The position numbers and the translations under genes were made by a program. The notes under the pieces were generated by a model. The model did not search any database. It saw nothing but the letters and a program-made list of their open reading frames with translations, and was not told the origin of the DNA. A DNA stretch of 64,000 nucleotides from Lactifluus volemus (Eukaryota; Basidiomycota; Agaricomycetes; Russulales; Russulaceae). Where the stretch lies: NCBI GenBank assembly GCA_022376515.1, contig WTXI01000037.1, positions 212,403 through 276,402 of the forward strand, given 5' to 3'. This document shows, one piece after another, positions 22,268 to 33,679 of the stretch; within the stretch, counting starts at the first letter, position 1; every line of letters begins with the position of its first letter.

Positions 22268-22711
22268 TGTTAGGGACTAGCTGTTCCTAGTTCCTAAGAT
22301 AGGATCAAGTTGTTCAGGAGGACCAACAGAGACGCGAGTCTAAGTTGGGTCTAGCTAAGTTATAGCACTTAGAGGGCTTCAAGAGAGAGAGGAATCACAA
22401 GGGGATTTGTGAGGAGGTTCAAGAGGCTAGTATTGGAGAGAAGTCCAAGCTGGAGAGCAAGGACACAAGTCGAGGAGTCTTATATACTGTACAGGGCAAA
22501 GGGCGAGTGACATCAGTAATGATGTCATGAGCCTGGGTCTAACTATGACGTCATCGAAGTTCTAGGCTAATGATGTCATAAGAGTCACTATGAGTCAAGA
22601 ACACGCCGTTCTGTGTCATACAAGGTGAGGCTCTGTCCGTAAGCGAGAATGTAGTTGGAAATGAAAAACATGAGGCAACAGGGAGGCAGAGGTCTAGACG
22701 AATCCATAACA
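22268..22711 (-). repeat. Gypsy-B LTR (3' LTR of the minus-strand element)
   Basis: 444 bp. It differs from the partner LTR at 31875-32319 by one G-run indel and four substitutions, all explainable as decay of CpG sites. It starts TGTTAGGGACTAGC and ends ATCCATAACA. Confidence 0.95.
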
Positions 22712-22743
22712 TTACCTCCCGTCTTAGGTGATTGTCCCACCAA

Positions 22744-25700
22744 TCACTCAACACTCCCAGAAGGAGGGGTCCAGGTTGTGGACGTCGTCGTCGTAATCAT
22801 CGCTGTACCAGTTCTGCTCGGCCTCGTAGTCGGCTTTCGCATCCTTGGCCCAAGCAGCGGGGCAGCGGTGACTCTTGTAATTTTCATGTCCTGTCCCAAT
22901 GAGGCATTCCCCGCCTTTGCGCGGACAGTTGACATGCGGGGTCCAGCAGCGGGCGCCGACGTGCCCAAGTTTGCGACAGAGGTTGCAGCGGGTGTTAGGC
23001 GGCTGCCACTCTTGGCCTTCTTCTTGCCCTTCACGTCGCGTGCGCTGGTGTAGGGCTTCTTAGTGGTGCGACGGGGGTGTTCGTCTTCGCTGCTTCCAGC
23101 TCCTCCGCGTATGCGCAACCTTCCTACCTGTTGTCTGGTTTCTTCATTGGGAAGGGGACGAGGAGGCGGTGGCGGGGCGCCTGGGACGACGACGGGCGGT
23201 GGGGAGTTGAAGTGACGAGGCGGCGGTCCTCGTATGTCTGCCCTGTCGCTGAGGATGAAGGGGAGGAGTCTAGTGGTTGTCCCAGTGGTCCCAAGGCGTC
23301 GGATGCTGTCTTCATGCTTCTTACGGAGGACGCTGAGGTTCTGTCCCAGTTTCCTCCCTTCCAGCTTCAGTCGCTCTTTCTCCTCCACCGTCCACCTGTA
23401 GCGCTGCACCTCTGCTGTCAGTCCCGGATCCCCTAGCTGTCTGAGCGCGTCGTCGACGGTGCGGCGGAAGACGTGGGTAGGGTGGAATAGGACGAGGTCG
23501 TCACGACCTGTCTGCTTGTCCGGGTGACTGCGGGCATTAAGGGGGGCCTCGAACGGCCCTTCTCCGGTCTTGGTGTACCCGGTGATGTAGGAGTCGTCCC
23601 TCATGGCGAACTTGACGAATTCCATCTCTATAAATCCTCCCGACTCCGCGTCTTTTATCGTGAAAGAGTAGTCGTGAGGGTCATCTTCTTCGTAGTGGTG
23701 GAACCCCGCGGGGGTGGGGATGGTTCTTTCCGGTACGGGGCTCAGGATTCTGGCACAAGGGGGAGTAGGGAGACGCGGTATTTCTTGGATGTCATCGTCA
23801 TCATCCACCACGGTCTCGGAAGGTGTGGCTGGTACATAACGTGGAGAGGAGGGGGCTTCGGATATTGGGGAGGTGTCTCTACCCATTAGGAGGTCCTGAA
23901 TGACCTGGACGTCGACTTGGGCGATTGCTGCGAGGAAGTCCCTATCCTCGGGGCTGTAGACCGCTACTGGGCGACGAGGAGTAGTGGGGGAAGTGGGGAA
24001 GAGTTATTGGAGGAGGAAGGCATCGGAGGAGAGACTTGGATAGATCGGATGATGGTCTTTCTCCCTCTCTTTGGCTTCGCTTTTATGTCTTCTGCGAGCG
24101 CCTTCTTCGGATGTCTCTGGGTGAATTCCTTGAGGCAATCTGGGGCACGGATATTTCCTTCCGGTTCCCAGGTGTCATGTGCCTCGCTGTAGCCCCTCCA
24201 TCGAACTCTATATTGACGCTTCCTATTGTTCTTGCCTCCACTCCACCGCATGTCGAGGATTTGATCCACCTCGTACTCCGTTTCACCTTCGATCAGGTCA
24301 GGTGGTGGTTCTTCAAAGTTCTCACCGTGTTCCTCCGTCTCCTTATATGGTGAGAGGAGAGAGGCGTGGAAGACATCGTGTATTTTCCACGAGGTAGGGA
24401 GTCGCAGTTTGAAAACCACCGGTGACACGACTTTGGTCACAAGGAAGGGTCCATGCCGTTTATTGCTTAGTTTAGCAGTGGGGTGCGTCGTCTTCAGATT
24501 AGTCCCTTCTAGCCAGACCTTCTCACCTTCATGGAAGGGCCTGTAGTTACGTTGTCCCTTCTTCCTCTGGGCGTAGCGTTGCAACGTGTTTTGAGCGGCT
24601 CTGATCGATCGTTGAGCTTGCTCTCTTACATGTTCTAGGGTGCGCTGTCTATTCTCCAGAAGGGGGACGTTGGTGGTGATCGGCTGGTCAGGTAGAGAGG
24701 GCGTGTGTCCCATGAGGAGTTCGAACGGCGTCTTATTTGTGGTGGCATTAGGCCACGACCTTTGTACATATTGCGCCATGGGTAACCAGGTAGCCCAGTC
24801 GTCTTGTTCATAATTCCCATAGATCCTCAAGTACTGCTCTAGCCACTGGTTGGTTCATTCCGATTGTCCGTCCGTCTGCGGGTGGTAAGCCGTACTGAGG
24901 TTCTGAGTTGACCCTAGTATTCGACAGAGTTCTTGCGCGAAGTTGGCAGTGAAGCGAGGGTCTCGGTCCGAGATGACCTTTCTAGGGGCGCCATAGTGGG
25001 GGAATACGTGTTCGGCGTACAGGGAGGCTACTCCTGGCGCATCTATGGTTTTGTTACAGGGGAGGAAGACGGCTGCTTTGGTGCAGTCGTGGTCAGTGAT
25101 CGTGAGGATAGAATCATATCCTTTTGACAGAGGCAGGTCGGTTATCAGGTCCAGGGCTATGGTTTCAAAGGGGGCAGCGTTTCGTTCTGTGGTGATGGGG
25201 AAGACAGGGATCTTGGGCTTGGTGGTGCGGCTCTTAGTTGCTTGACAGATGGCGCATCCTTGCACATAGTTTTTGACGAATTGTTTGATGTCGGGCCACC
25301 AGTAGTCGTGTGTGACAAGCAGGTAGGTGTAAAAAATTCCGGGGTGTCCTGCCGTTTGGTGGTCATGGTAGTGAGTAAGTATCTCCCTTCTCAGGGTGTT
25401 GTCTACCACGACAACTGGTTTGTCATCGTGAAACCAGATATCATCCCTCCTGTGCATGCGGGGGTGGAGCTCCGACCAGTGGAGGAGTTCTGCTGGGGTA
25501 CGGGATTGTGCCTCAAAGACACGCTCTTCGAGGGAGGAGAGGCTAATGGCGCGGACGAAGACCGAGTCGGGGAGAACCGTGACATCCTGGTTGTCCTCCT
25601 TCCCTTGGTCGTAGTCTGGGCGGTGCGAGAGGTGATCCGCCTTGTTGTACTTTCCAGGCTTGTGGATCAGTTTGTAGTTATATTCCGCAAGTCGTGGGAT

Positions 25701-25750
25701 GTAACGGGCAACCCTCCTGTTGATTTTCTGTGGGTTGCGCCAGTGTTGGA
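22744..25750 (-). CDS. Gypsy-B pol 3' part: RNase H end, integrase, chromodomain, Cys-knuckle tail
   Basis: From 25750 downward: the end of RNase H and its tether (CINRRVARYIPRL-like, KLIHKPGKYNKADHLS), the HHCC zinc finger region (HYHDHQTAGHPG ... CAICQATKS), the integrase core (ALDLITDLPLSKGYDSILTI, ISDRDPRF, AYHPQTDGQSE), then a TGA at 24855-24857 where relatives have Arg. The frame resumes (TNQWLEQYLRIYGN, GPFLVTKVVSPVVFKL) into a chromodomain at about 24240-24110 (EYEVDQILDMR ... YRVRWRGY ... DTWEPEGN). About 350 further residues end in CNLCRKLGHVGARC (22946-22987), a C-x2-C-x4-H-x4-C knuckle read in a frame shifted from the longest open frame. Pol is inactive as it stands. Confidence 0.85.
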
Positions 25751-25756
25751 GGTTAG

Positions 25757-27945
25757 CATCAGGAAAACCCTATATGGTAAATTTAACCATATGGAGCTCA
25801 TTTATGTAGCATTATGCTTCAAAGAGCATAAATTAATGGATGAAACAGATGAACAGTCTGAACAGAATTTACAGAAATATCCATGAATGAATGAGCAACG
25901 CCCGAAGGCCCCTTTAATAGAGCTCCAAATGGTATATTTTGTATTATTCCACTAAATTAACCACAGTTTTTGTCAATGACAGTATGTTTCAGCACCATAT
26001 TCAAATTGTTTCCATTATGGTCAATCATATTTAAAAAGTTAAAAAAAATATATTGCAAGTACACAACAACATCAGATAAAATACAAAAAACTATGTAATC
26101 TATTAACTTGCATCCTTGCCCTACACCCATGATCCCAATTACCAACAATCCAAATCAATCCAAGACGGGGAAGCGGTGGTGGAGGCGTGGGAATTGCGGG
26201 AGGCGCGAGAGGGGCAAGGCACGCGAGAGGGGCAAGGCGTGCGGGAAGCGCGGGAGGGGCAAGGGGCACGAGAAGTGCAGACGCGGAGGCAGTGGGGCAG
26301 GATGCGGAAGTGGCACAGGAGGTGGTAGCCCAGGCGGCAGAGGCGGAGGCGGAAAGGAGGCGAAAAAAAAGTGAGAACACGTTGGGGCGGGGCAGGCAAC
26401 ACGACAACATACCGGGGAGAGATACAGAAAGCATAGGCGCAGACAGGAAGTCGCGACAGAGGCAGAAGGGGCGCGGGAGGCCCAGGAGTTGCAGAGGCGG
26501 CGGCGGCGGAGACGGAAGTTGTGCAAGCAGAGGAGGCAGCGGTGATGGAGGCGGCGGCGGAGGCAGCGGTGAAGGAGGCGGCGGCGGAGGCGGCGGTGAA
26601 GGAGGCGGCGGAGGAAGCGGGAGAATAGTCAGGACAAACTAGGGCAGGGCAGGCATCATGACGACGTACCGGGGGGGAGACGCAGAAGGCGTCGGCGCTG
26701 GCAGCGTGGACCACCTGCAGTGCCAGTGCGGAGGCAGAGGCAGAGGCCAAAAAAAAAAAGAAAAAAAAAAAACAAGAGGGCAAAGCGATAAACGCAGTCG
26801 CGGTGGCAAGGAGAAGGCGCGGACGGTGAGATGTGTGGCGGCATGAGCGGTGGTGGCGACAGCGAGGACCAGACACTGAGACGACGGTGACAGAGGGGAG
26901 AGAGGGTAAGGAAGGCAGAGGCACGAAAATGATGAATACTTAAATCAACATCGTGCAAACAAGAATAAACAACAGATGCACGTGGTTGGTGCATGGAGCG
27001 ACTTAGCGAAATTTTCATGACGCTCTCCCCGAGTCCCCCCGTCTCACATTTCCATAAACGGAAAGTCTTGTATGCGCCACGTGGCACATGCATGTGTTGT
27101 TTATTCTTGTTGGCACCATGGTTGATTTTCGTGCTGCGTCCTTCTGTCCCTCTCCTCCTGTGCCTCTGCCTCTGCCTCTGCCTCTGCCTCTGCTGCGTCC
27201 TGTGCCTCCACCGCTCTCGGCTCCTCCACATCGGCGCTTACGGACTCACTGGCACTGCGGGGCTGTCCACCCTTCCTGGTATGTTGTCATGCTGCTTGCC
27301 CCGCCCCAAGTATCCTGACTCTTCTTTTGCATCTGCCTTCTGTCTCTGCCTCCTGCGCCTCCTCTTCCCCCTGTGCCGCCGCCTCCCCCACCTGCACCAC
27401 CACCTTGCGCACCTCGTACGTCACCCGTCTCCTCCGCCGCTGCCTCCGCACCTCATGCGCTTCCCGTGCCTCCCGCGCCTCTCGCATCTCCCGCGCCTCC
27501 CGCATTTCCCGCGCCTCCCGCATCTCCCGCACCTCTCGCGCCTCCCACGCCTCCCACGCCTCCCCCACCTCCCGCGCTTCCTGCGCTTCCTGTGCCCCCC
27601 CTACCGGATCAACCCCCCCCCCCCCTCTGGATCACTCCAAGTTTCTCTTGCTCACCACATTTTGCATACACTATCTAGTATGATGTATTATAATATTCCA
27701 ATAAAATTTTTTGGTACAAATTGTAGTGTGTGGCAAAATTAAAAAAAACTGTGTGTTTGTCATGCAATATTTCCATTTGCTTAGCACCAAAAAACACAAA
27801 AAACTGAAACTTTTTCAAACAAATAACAAGGATGTTGCAAGTAAACCAATTATGACCAAAATACAGCAGTTTCATACATCATTTAGGTTTTTTTATACCA
27901 TTTGGTTCATTTGTGCAAATTTTACCATGTAGGGTTTTCCTGATG
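25757..27945. mobile_element. Element D: TIR transposon, non-autonomous, inside Gypsy-B RNase H
   Basis: Termini are perfect inverted repeats: CATCAGGAAAACCCTA at 25757 and its complement TAGGGTTTTCCTGATG ending 27945. Removing it together with one AG copy restores the RNase H reading of Gypsy-B (DHA|NLQHW), so the duplication is AG (2 bp) if the ends are symmetric. Subterminal regions carry repeated ACCATATGG/CCATTTGG motifs. The interior (26.1-27.65 kb) is a large imperfect palindrome: a G/A-rich low-complexity arm (26160-26985) faces a C/T-rich arm (27075-27610), with arms ACAAGAATAAACAACA (26958) and TGTTGTTTATTCTTGT (27095). It encodes no recognisable transposase. Confidence 0.85.
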
Positions 27946-29716
27946 AGCATGGTCTGTAAACACCAAGACTTCATGCTGCGTGCCCAGCAGGAGATGTCGC
28001 CAGTTCTCCAGTCCTTTGACTACTGCCATCAGTTCCCGGTCGAAGATGTCGTAGCCACGTTCAGCTTCATTCAGTGTTTCTGAATGGTAGGCCACTGGTC
28101 GTTGTTTCCCATCGCCATCACGCTGGTAGAGGATGGCCCCTATTGCGTACTGAGAGGCATCTACCTCTAGTTCAAACTGTTTGGTTTCGTCTGGTCGGAA
28201 GAGTACAGGGTCGCTGGTTACTATGTCAATCAGCTTGTTCAGCGCATCCGTGCACTCCTGCGTCCATTTGAACGTCTGCCCCTTTTTAAGGAGGCTCGTG
28301 AGAGGTTTGGCGATATGGGCGAATCCTCTGATGAAGGGTCTTTGGTACCCTAAGACTCCTAGGGTGCTCCGCACTTGGGTCACAGTTGACAGTTGTCGCG
28401 GCCATGTTGCCAGCCCACTTCGCTTGGTCGGATCTATGCAGATAGTTCCATCTTTCACGTAGATGCCTAAGTACTCAACCGCATCCTTCTCAAACTCGCA
28501 CTTGGGGAGTTTGAGGAATAGACTGTGATCGCGGAATACCTGTAGGACTTTCCGTGTTATTAAGCGGTGGCGGGCCGGGTCTTTGTGCGTGGCTATCAGG
28601 AAGTCGTCCATGTACCCGTGGCATTCCCCAGGGAATTCATCGTAGATGGGTTTAAAGGCCCTGTCCGCCATGCGTTGGAAGGTGGCCAGGAAGTTGTTTA
28701 GCCCAAATAATATGATGTTAGGGTGGTACAGTCCAAAGGGGGTTTTGAAGGCCGCTTTCCAGCGGTCCTCCTCTTTGATGCGTATATTGTGGTACCCTGA
28801 TCGGATGTCAAACTTGGTGAACAGTTCCTTGCCACTGAGCTCCTCCATAATCTGTTCTATCCTTGGCATAGGGTAGACGTCTCTGACTGTCCATTTGTTG
28901 ACTTCACGATAGTCTTGGATAGGACGGAGACTACCGTCTTTCTTTTTGATGAAGAACCAGGGTGTCGACCAAGGGGAGTTGGATTTTTCGATATAGTTTT
29001 TCTGCTCGTGTTCATCAATCCACTCCTTCGTGGCCTGTTTTCTGCCGTGGTCAGGGGGTACACCTTGCAGTTAATAACGTCTGGTGCTCCGGTTTGAGTT
29101 TGATTGCGTGGTCTTCTGGTCTGGATGGTGGGAATCGTTTCGATCCTTCTTCAGAGAAGACGTCGGCAAAGTCTCGGTATTGTGGGGGAATTTCTACTTT
29201 CTCTTTGTCTTTGTTCGCTTTCTCCGCCCACTGCTGTGCCATGTTGACTTTGCTGACTAGGACGATTTCGTCTCCTTCTTCCCAGGCAGGGTCTACGCGC
29301 GCTCTTCGTACGATCATTCGCTCCTGTCTTTTCTTTACTCGGTCGTACCATTTGGCTCTAGGTGTATTGGAAGTCCTTTCAGCTGACTGGTTTCCAGTCA
29401 AACTTCGGCTGGAACACTTTCAGCCAAGGGTACCCCAAGATGATTCGGTCCGAGCCCAGGTTTGAGACATAGAAGTTCTGTACTTCTTCCTTGTCTCCTT
29501 GTCTGATCCTGAGTTCGCAGTAATGGGTGAGGGCTCCTGCTGTGTTAGCGGAGCCATCGGCATTGGTGATGGTTCGGGGAGGGGGAGTTTCTGGAGGGCA
29601 ACGTTTAGGAAGGAAGCGGTGGAGGTGTCCATGAGGTTTTCCGTGGCTCCGCTGTCCACAAGGGTTTTTACTTCGGCCATTCGCTGCATGGATCGGTAGG
29701 GCACATTCAAAATCAT
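27922..29716 (-). CDS. Gypsy-B protease and reverse transcriptase/RNase H 5' part
   Basis: Protease block 29716-29420 contains VDSGATENLMD, the DSG active-site motif of retroviral-type aspartic proteases. Reverse transcriptase follows across small frame changes (29401-29051, 29063-28857, 28869-27945): QDYREVNKW-type region, PRIEQIMEELSGKELFTKFDIRSGYHNI, then GLNNFLATFQRMAD and a YMDDFL catalytic box (about 28600). It continues to LGVLGYQRPFIRGF and the RNase H (FELEVDASQYAIGAIL, EAERGYDIFDRELMAVVKGLE) up to VFTDHA, where element D interrupts it. Confidence 0.85.
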
Positions 29717-29787
29717 AGAATTCCGAGTCCTAATACCAATCCGATACAGTTCTATAGCTCTTTCCCAGGCCGGTGGGTTAGAGCTGC

Positions 29788-31522
29788 CTAAAAACCCTCG
29801 TCCTTCAGCATGCTGTCCATGAGCTCTTCGCGTTGCTCTCTGGTCATTCCTCTGACTTTTCCCAGAAAGTCTTTCTTGTCGTCATCCTCCTCTGGCTCTT
29901 CACTTGGTTCCGCACTGGCTGCAGAGGCTTCTTTTGTCACTACGCGTTTGGGTGCGGTTTTCCAGGTGTTCGTCCTTCCCTTCTTCTTGGGGCAGACTCT
30001 GGCCATGTGTCCGGTTTCTTTGCAGAAGAAGCAAGCCCCTTTCTTCATGAGGTTGTCTTTCTCCGCGTCCATCATGGCATTGACTTGGACGTTATCCACG
30101 TCCATGGCGTCAAGCGTCAGTCCTTCTGTCTGTTTTTGGCATGTTCTTGCCAGGTGCGTCTGCCGTCTTTGCTTTCTTTGTACTTCTTGACTCGTTCCTG
30201 GAACCGTGTGCGCCCCACTCCGCCCATTTGGCTTGCTCGGCTCTTGCCGCATCTGCCCACTGCTGGAAGGTGCGTGGGGCTGGGTTGATGTGGTAGAGGG
30301 CGTTGTGTAGTGCTTGTTGGAGTCCTTGTCGGAACATGATGATGGTTCCTTTGTCCTGAAGGCTTCTGTTTGCCTTCCTGGCGAGTTCCGTGAAGTCGCT
30401 GATGTAGGTGTCTAGTTCTCCTCCCTTCATCTGAAGGTTAGAGAGGTTCCTTTCTGCGTTCTGTTCTGCTGCTGTGTCCTGGAACGCGCTCCTGAATTCA
30501 TCCGCGAAAGTGTCCCACAGCCATTGGTTATCATAACCGCTGGGTTCACGTTTCGTGTGTGACGTTGTGGAGCCATTGGACCTGGGTCCTATTCCAATTG
30601 GCGACCTTAGGTCCTTGATGTAGGACAGGCAGTTGGCGACTCTTTGATAGGGGAGGGCGAAGGCGTAGTTGAATGTGTTGTTGAGGCAAAAGAGGTTCCA
30701 CTCGTCCATGAAGTCGTCTGCTTTCTGTCTGTCTCCGTCAAAGATGGTGGGTGGTCGTCCAGTGGGTGCTCCCATGAGGTAACCTGGTCCTGGCATCGGC
30801 CTTGTGGTAGTCCGCCTCCTGGGGGTCCTCCTCCTGGGGGTCCGGCCGGAGGCCAGCCTGGGGGCCCCCTCCATGAGGCGGGCCTTGAGGTGGTCCTTGC
30901 AGCGGACCTTGAGGTGGTCCTTGAGGTGGGCCTGGAGGCGGTGCTCCTCCTTGGTTGAGTATCCAGCCTGGTCAGCGATCGGGGGAAGCGGTCCTCCTCC
31001 TCTTATCGCTAGGTTAGCTACGGTTGCTGGTGCTTCGGTCATGGTTGCTCTGACTTGTATCGGTTCTGGTTCTATGGTGATGGCGTCCACCTGTTCTGCA
31101 AGGTGGGTCATCGGGGTGTTTGCTGGTGGCTCCTGGTAAGAGTGGGTAGACAGGGGGGTCGTTGGTTCTGGTTCCCCTGTGCTCCCATCGTCTTCACTGT
31201 CTTCTCTTATTGCGTTAAGAGCGCGATTGTTCGGGTGTTGGGCATCGGTCTCGTGCCACCATCCTGCTCCTGCTGCCTCGTTGAGTCTGAGCGCAGGACA
31301 GGATTTGAGTATTTCATGGTGGCGCAGCACGGCGTGCCAGACGTCGTTGATGAATTCTACGCGGACTGACTCTCCTTCTTGCGCTACGCAGTAACACCGG
31401 TCTGTGGGGTTCCAGTATATGCTGCCTTTCACGTGCGCAGGTAAGTCATCGTTGTATCGGGTGGGCACTGGGATCAGTGTTTCGTCGTCGGGGAATTCTA
31501 TTCTGAGGAGGGTCGTGCTCAT
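29788..31522 (-). CDS. Gypsy-B gag with CCHC knuckle (one frameshift)
   Basis: Starts at 31522 (MSTTLLRIEFPDDET). A long variable N-terminal part with short internal repeats (HLKDHLKVRCKDHLKAR; TPRRRTPRRRTTTR) is followed by a capsid-like region (PPTIFDGDRQKADDFMDEW ... FADEFRSAFQD ... LDTYISDFTELARKANRS). A shift near 30200 moves the frame into AMDVDNVQVNAMM and CFFCKETGHMARVC, the C-x2-C-x4-H-x4-C nucleocapsid knuckle. The product packages element RNA. Confidence 0.85.
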
Positions 31523-31577
31523 ATTGCAACTGCAAGTACGCTGACTTCTGAGGCAGTTCTGGCAAAGGGATGAGAAT

Positions 31578-31844
31578 CTAGGTGCCGTCGTGTTCTAGTT
31601 CCGGGTCAAGCGTTTCCAATAGGATCGTCTCGCTTCTGTAGTCTTCTAGACTGTCGCTCAGGATCTCGTCTGCTTGCTCAATGGTCTGGGCAAGTTCGTG
31701 GAGTTCCGTCTGGAGCCTTCGCTTCTTTTCACCTGTAGCTAGGTCAAGTAGAAGGAGTACTGTGTAGTATTCTTTCTCCGCGGAGATCCGGATGGCAAGC
31801 GCCTCTACCAGATGTTCAATGCGGTCGTTCGGGGGTTCTGCCAC
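31578..31844 (-). CDS. Gypsy-B small upstream ORF (ORF0), 88 residues
   Basis: An intact 88-codon frame (MAEPPNDRIEHLVEALAIR...) between the primer-binding site and gag. It is acidic and probably a two-helix coiled coil (KRRLQTELHELAQTIEQADEILSDSLEDY). It has good coding look and no similarity that I recognise. It is separated from gag by a 55-bp gap, so it would be the first ORF on the genomic RNA. Similar upstream ORFs are not standard for Gypsy elements. Confidence 0.6.
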   Translation of the reverse strand: MAEPPNDRIEHLVEALAIRISAEKEYYTVLLLLDLATGEKKRRLQTELHELAQTIEQADEILSDSLEDYRSETILLETLDPELEHDGT

Positions 31845-31862
31845 CTTTCAGTGGTGCGTGGG

Positions 31863-31874
31863 AGCTTGGACTTA
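31863..31874 (-). promoter_or_regulatory. Gypsy-B self-primer binding site
   Basis: On the minus strand the bases next to the 5' LTR are TAAGTCCAAGCT. AGTCCAAGCT and its preceding A pair perfectly over 11 nt with AGCTTGGACTT inside the LTR (plus positions 32049-32059), which lies about 35 nt after a TATATAAG box. This is the Tf1/sushi self-priming arrangement. Confidence 0.75.
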
Positions 31875-32319
31875 TGTTAGGGACTAGCTGTTCCTAGTTC
31901 CTAAGATAGGATCAAGTTGTTCAGGAGGACCAACAGAGACGCGAGTCTAAGTTGGGTCTAGCTAAGTTATAGCACTTAGAGGGCTTCAAGAGAGAGAGGA
32001 ATCACAAGGGGGATTTGTGAGGAGGTTCAAGAGGCTAGTATTGGAGAGAAGTCCAAGCTGGAGAGCAAGGACACAAGTCGAGGAGTCTTATATACTGTAC
32101 AGGGCAAAGGGCGAGTGACATCAGTAATGATGTCATGAGCCTGGGTCTAACTACGACGTCATCGAAGTTCTAGGCTAATGATGTCATAAGAGTCACTATG
32201 AGTCAAGAACACGCCGTTCTGTGTCGTACAAGGTGAGGCTCTGTCCGTAAGCGAGAATGTAGTTGGAAATGAAAAACATGAGGCAACAGGGAGGCAGAGG
32301 TCTAGACGAATCTGTAACA
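31875..32319 (-). repeat. Gypsy-B LTR (5' LTR) with TATA box
   Basis: 445 bp; the promoter LTR for the minus-strand element. A TATA box (minus TATATAAG, plus 32087-32094) precedes the predicted RNA start at about 32059 by roughly 35 nt. It ends ATCTGTAACA and is followed by the TSD CTCAG. Confidence 0.9.
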
Positions 32320-32324
32320 CTCAG

Positions 32325-32394
32325 GGACACTCTGAGTGTCGACACGCTGAGTCCTGTGGTGTTGTAGCACAACCACCAAGCTTCAATGACCCTA
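32325..32394. mobile_element. LTR A' fragment 2
   Basis: Continues the A' LTR after Gypsy-B: CCTGTGGTGTTGTAGCACAA and CCACCAAGCTTCAATG match Gypsy-A LTR positions downstream of the interruption. It ends at the CTA target duplicated by element C. Confidence 0.85.
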
Positions 32395-32399
32395 CATCA

Positions 32400-32890
32400 G
32401 CAAAATGTCCAAGCAGCTTAAAGTTACTTAAAGTCACTTAAAATGTTTTACTTAAAATGTGCTTAAAATATGCTTAAAATGTACTTAAAATTGCTTAAAA
32501 TTGCTTTTTAAGTAGCTTTAAGTACATTAAGTGACGCTTAAGACAATTAAGTCATTTAAGCACAATTAAGCAAGTTAAGCGATGCCCATTTTTTAAGCAA
32601 AGTGGTCATGTGATTTTTAATCAACTGCTTAAGTGTCATGTCTGTGTACTTAATTGCACTTAAAACATCTTGTTGACTGCTTACTGCACTTACCAGTTGC
32701 TTAATTATCAGGTGTCGCTTAATTGTCACTTAAAACCACTTAAAACAATTGGTTCATTGGTTACTAGTTATTGTGTTTGCTTAATTGTTACTTAAACATG
32801 TACAGTTGCTTAAAGTTGCTTAAAATTCGCTTAAAGTTGCTTAAAGTTGCTTAATTATCACATAATTAGCTAAGCACACTGAAATTTTTG
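32400..32890. repeat. CTTAAA subterminal array, left
   Basis: Dense direct and inverted copies of CTTAAA(A/G) spaced about 8-20 bp, matched by a similar array at 35360-35635 near the other end. This is typical of transposase-recognition arrays next to TIRs. Confidence 0.8.
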
Positions 32891-32929
32891 TGAAGTTGCG
32901 AAGTTTTTGCCAAAGTCACGAAATTTTTG

Positions 32930-33660
32930 CTAAGTCGTTCCGGTGCACCTGCATCGGTTGTTTACTCTTGTTTGCTTGATGTTGATTTCCGTTTGCCTCA
33001 TCATTTTTGTGCCTCTCGTTGTCTGCGCCTATCCCTCCCTCTGTCCCCCTCTGTCGCTGTCTCGTCTCTGTTGTCGCCACCACTGCTCGCCGTCTTGCCC
33101 CACCACACGTCTCAGCATCCCTGCCTTTTTTCTCTCTTCCTCCGCGCCGCCTCCACCGCTTTCGCCACCTCCACATCGTGCGGCTCCTGGACCCACTGGC
33201 ACTGCCGGGCAGTCCATGGCGTCATGCTGCCTGCGTCGGCGTCTTCTACACCCTCTTCGGTATGTTGTCATGCTGCCTGCCCCACCCCAACGTGCCTGAC
33301 TTTTTTCCCTTCTGCCTCCGCCTCCGCTGCCTCCTCCTGCGCCGCTGCCTGCACCGCTTGCACCACCTCCTCTTGGGCTTCCTGGGCCACTTCTGTCTCT
33401 TCCGTCTCCTCCGCCGCCTCCGCCTCCACATCGCGCACCTCCTGGACCCACTGGCACTGCTGGGCGGTCCACGGTGTCACGCTGCTGCGCCGACGCGTTC
33501 TGCACCTCCCCGGTATGTTGTCACCTGCCTGCCCAAACCTAACGCGTCCTGACTTTTTTTCTTCTTTTTTCGCCTCCGCCTCCGCCTCCTGCCCCACCGC
33601 CTCCTGCCCCGCCGCCTCCACCGCCTCCACCACCTCCTGCGCTTCCCGCGCCTGTCATTT
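32930..33660 (+). repeat. Low-complexity pyrimidine-rich unit repeated within element C
   Basis: A unit containing GGACCCACTGGCACTGC, then ATGTTGTCA.GCTGCC and CCTGACTTTTTT.C recurs at about 33187-33310 and 33445-33560, and related units occur in element D (27245-27330). The long open frames through it are serine/alanine/cysteine low-complexity and I do not accept them as a protein. Confidence 0.6.
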
Positions 33661-33679
33661 TATGACTTTGTCACCTGCC

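Larger units (their letters stand above)
22268..32319 (-). mobile_element. Gypsy-B: chromodomain Ty3/Gypsy element, nearly full length
   Basis: Bounded by LTRs 22268-22711 and 31875-32319 (about 99 percent identical, TGTTAG...TAACA) and flanked by CTCAG at 22263-22267 and 32320-32324. Internal order on the minus strand is ORF0, gag with CCHC knuckle, protease, reverse transcriptase, RNase H, integrase, chromodomain and a Cys-rich tail. RNase H is split by element D (25757-27945). Coding is broken by a frameshift in gag near 30200, a TGA at 24855-24857 in integrase, and further small shifts. Without element D the length is about 7.9 kb. It inserted into LTR A'. Confidence 0.95.

Noticed and set aside
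26139..27742. Several 120-260 codon frames on both strands
   Set aside because: Low-complexity products of the G/A- and C/T-rich palindrome of element D; amino-acid composition follows base composition.
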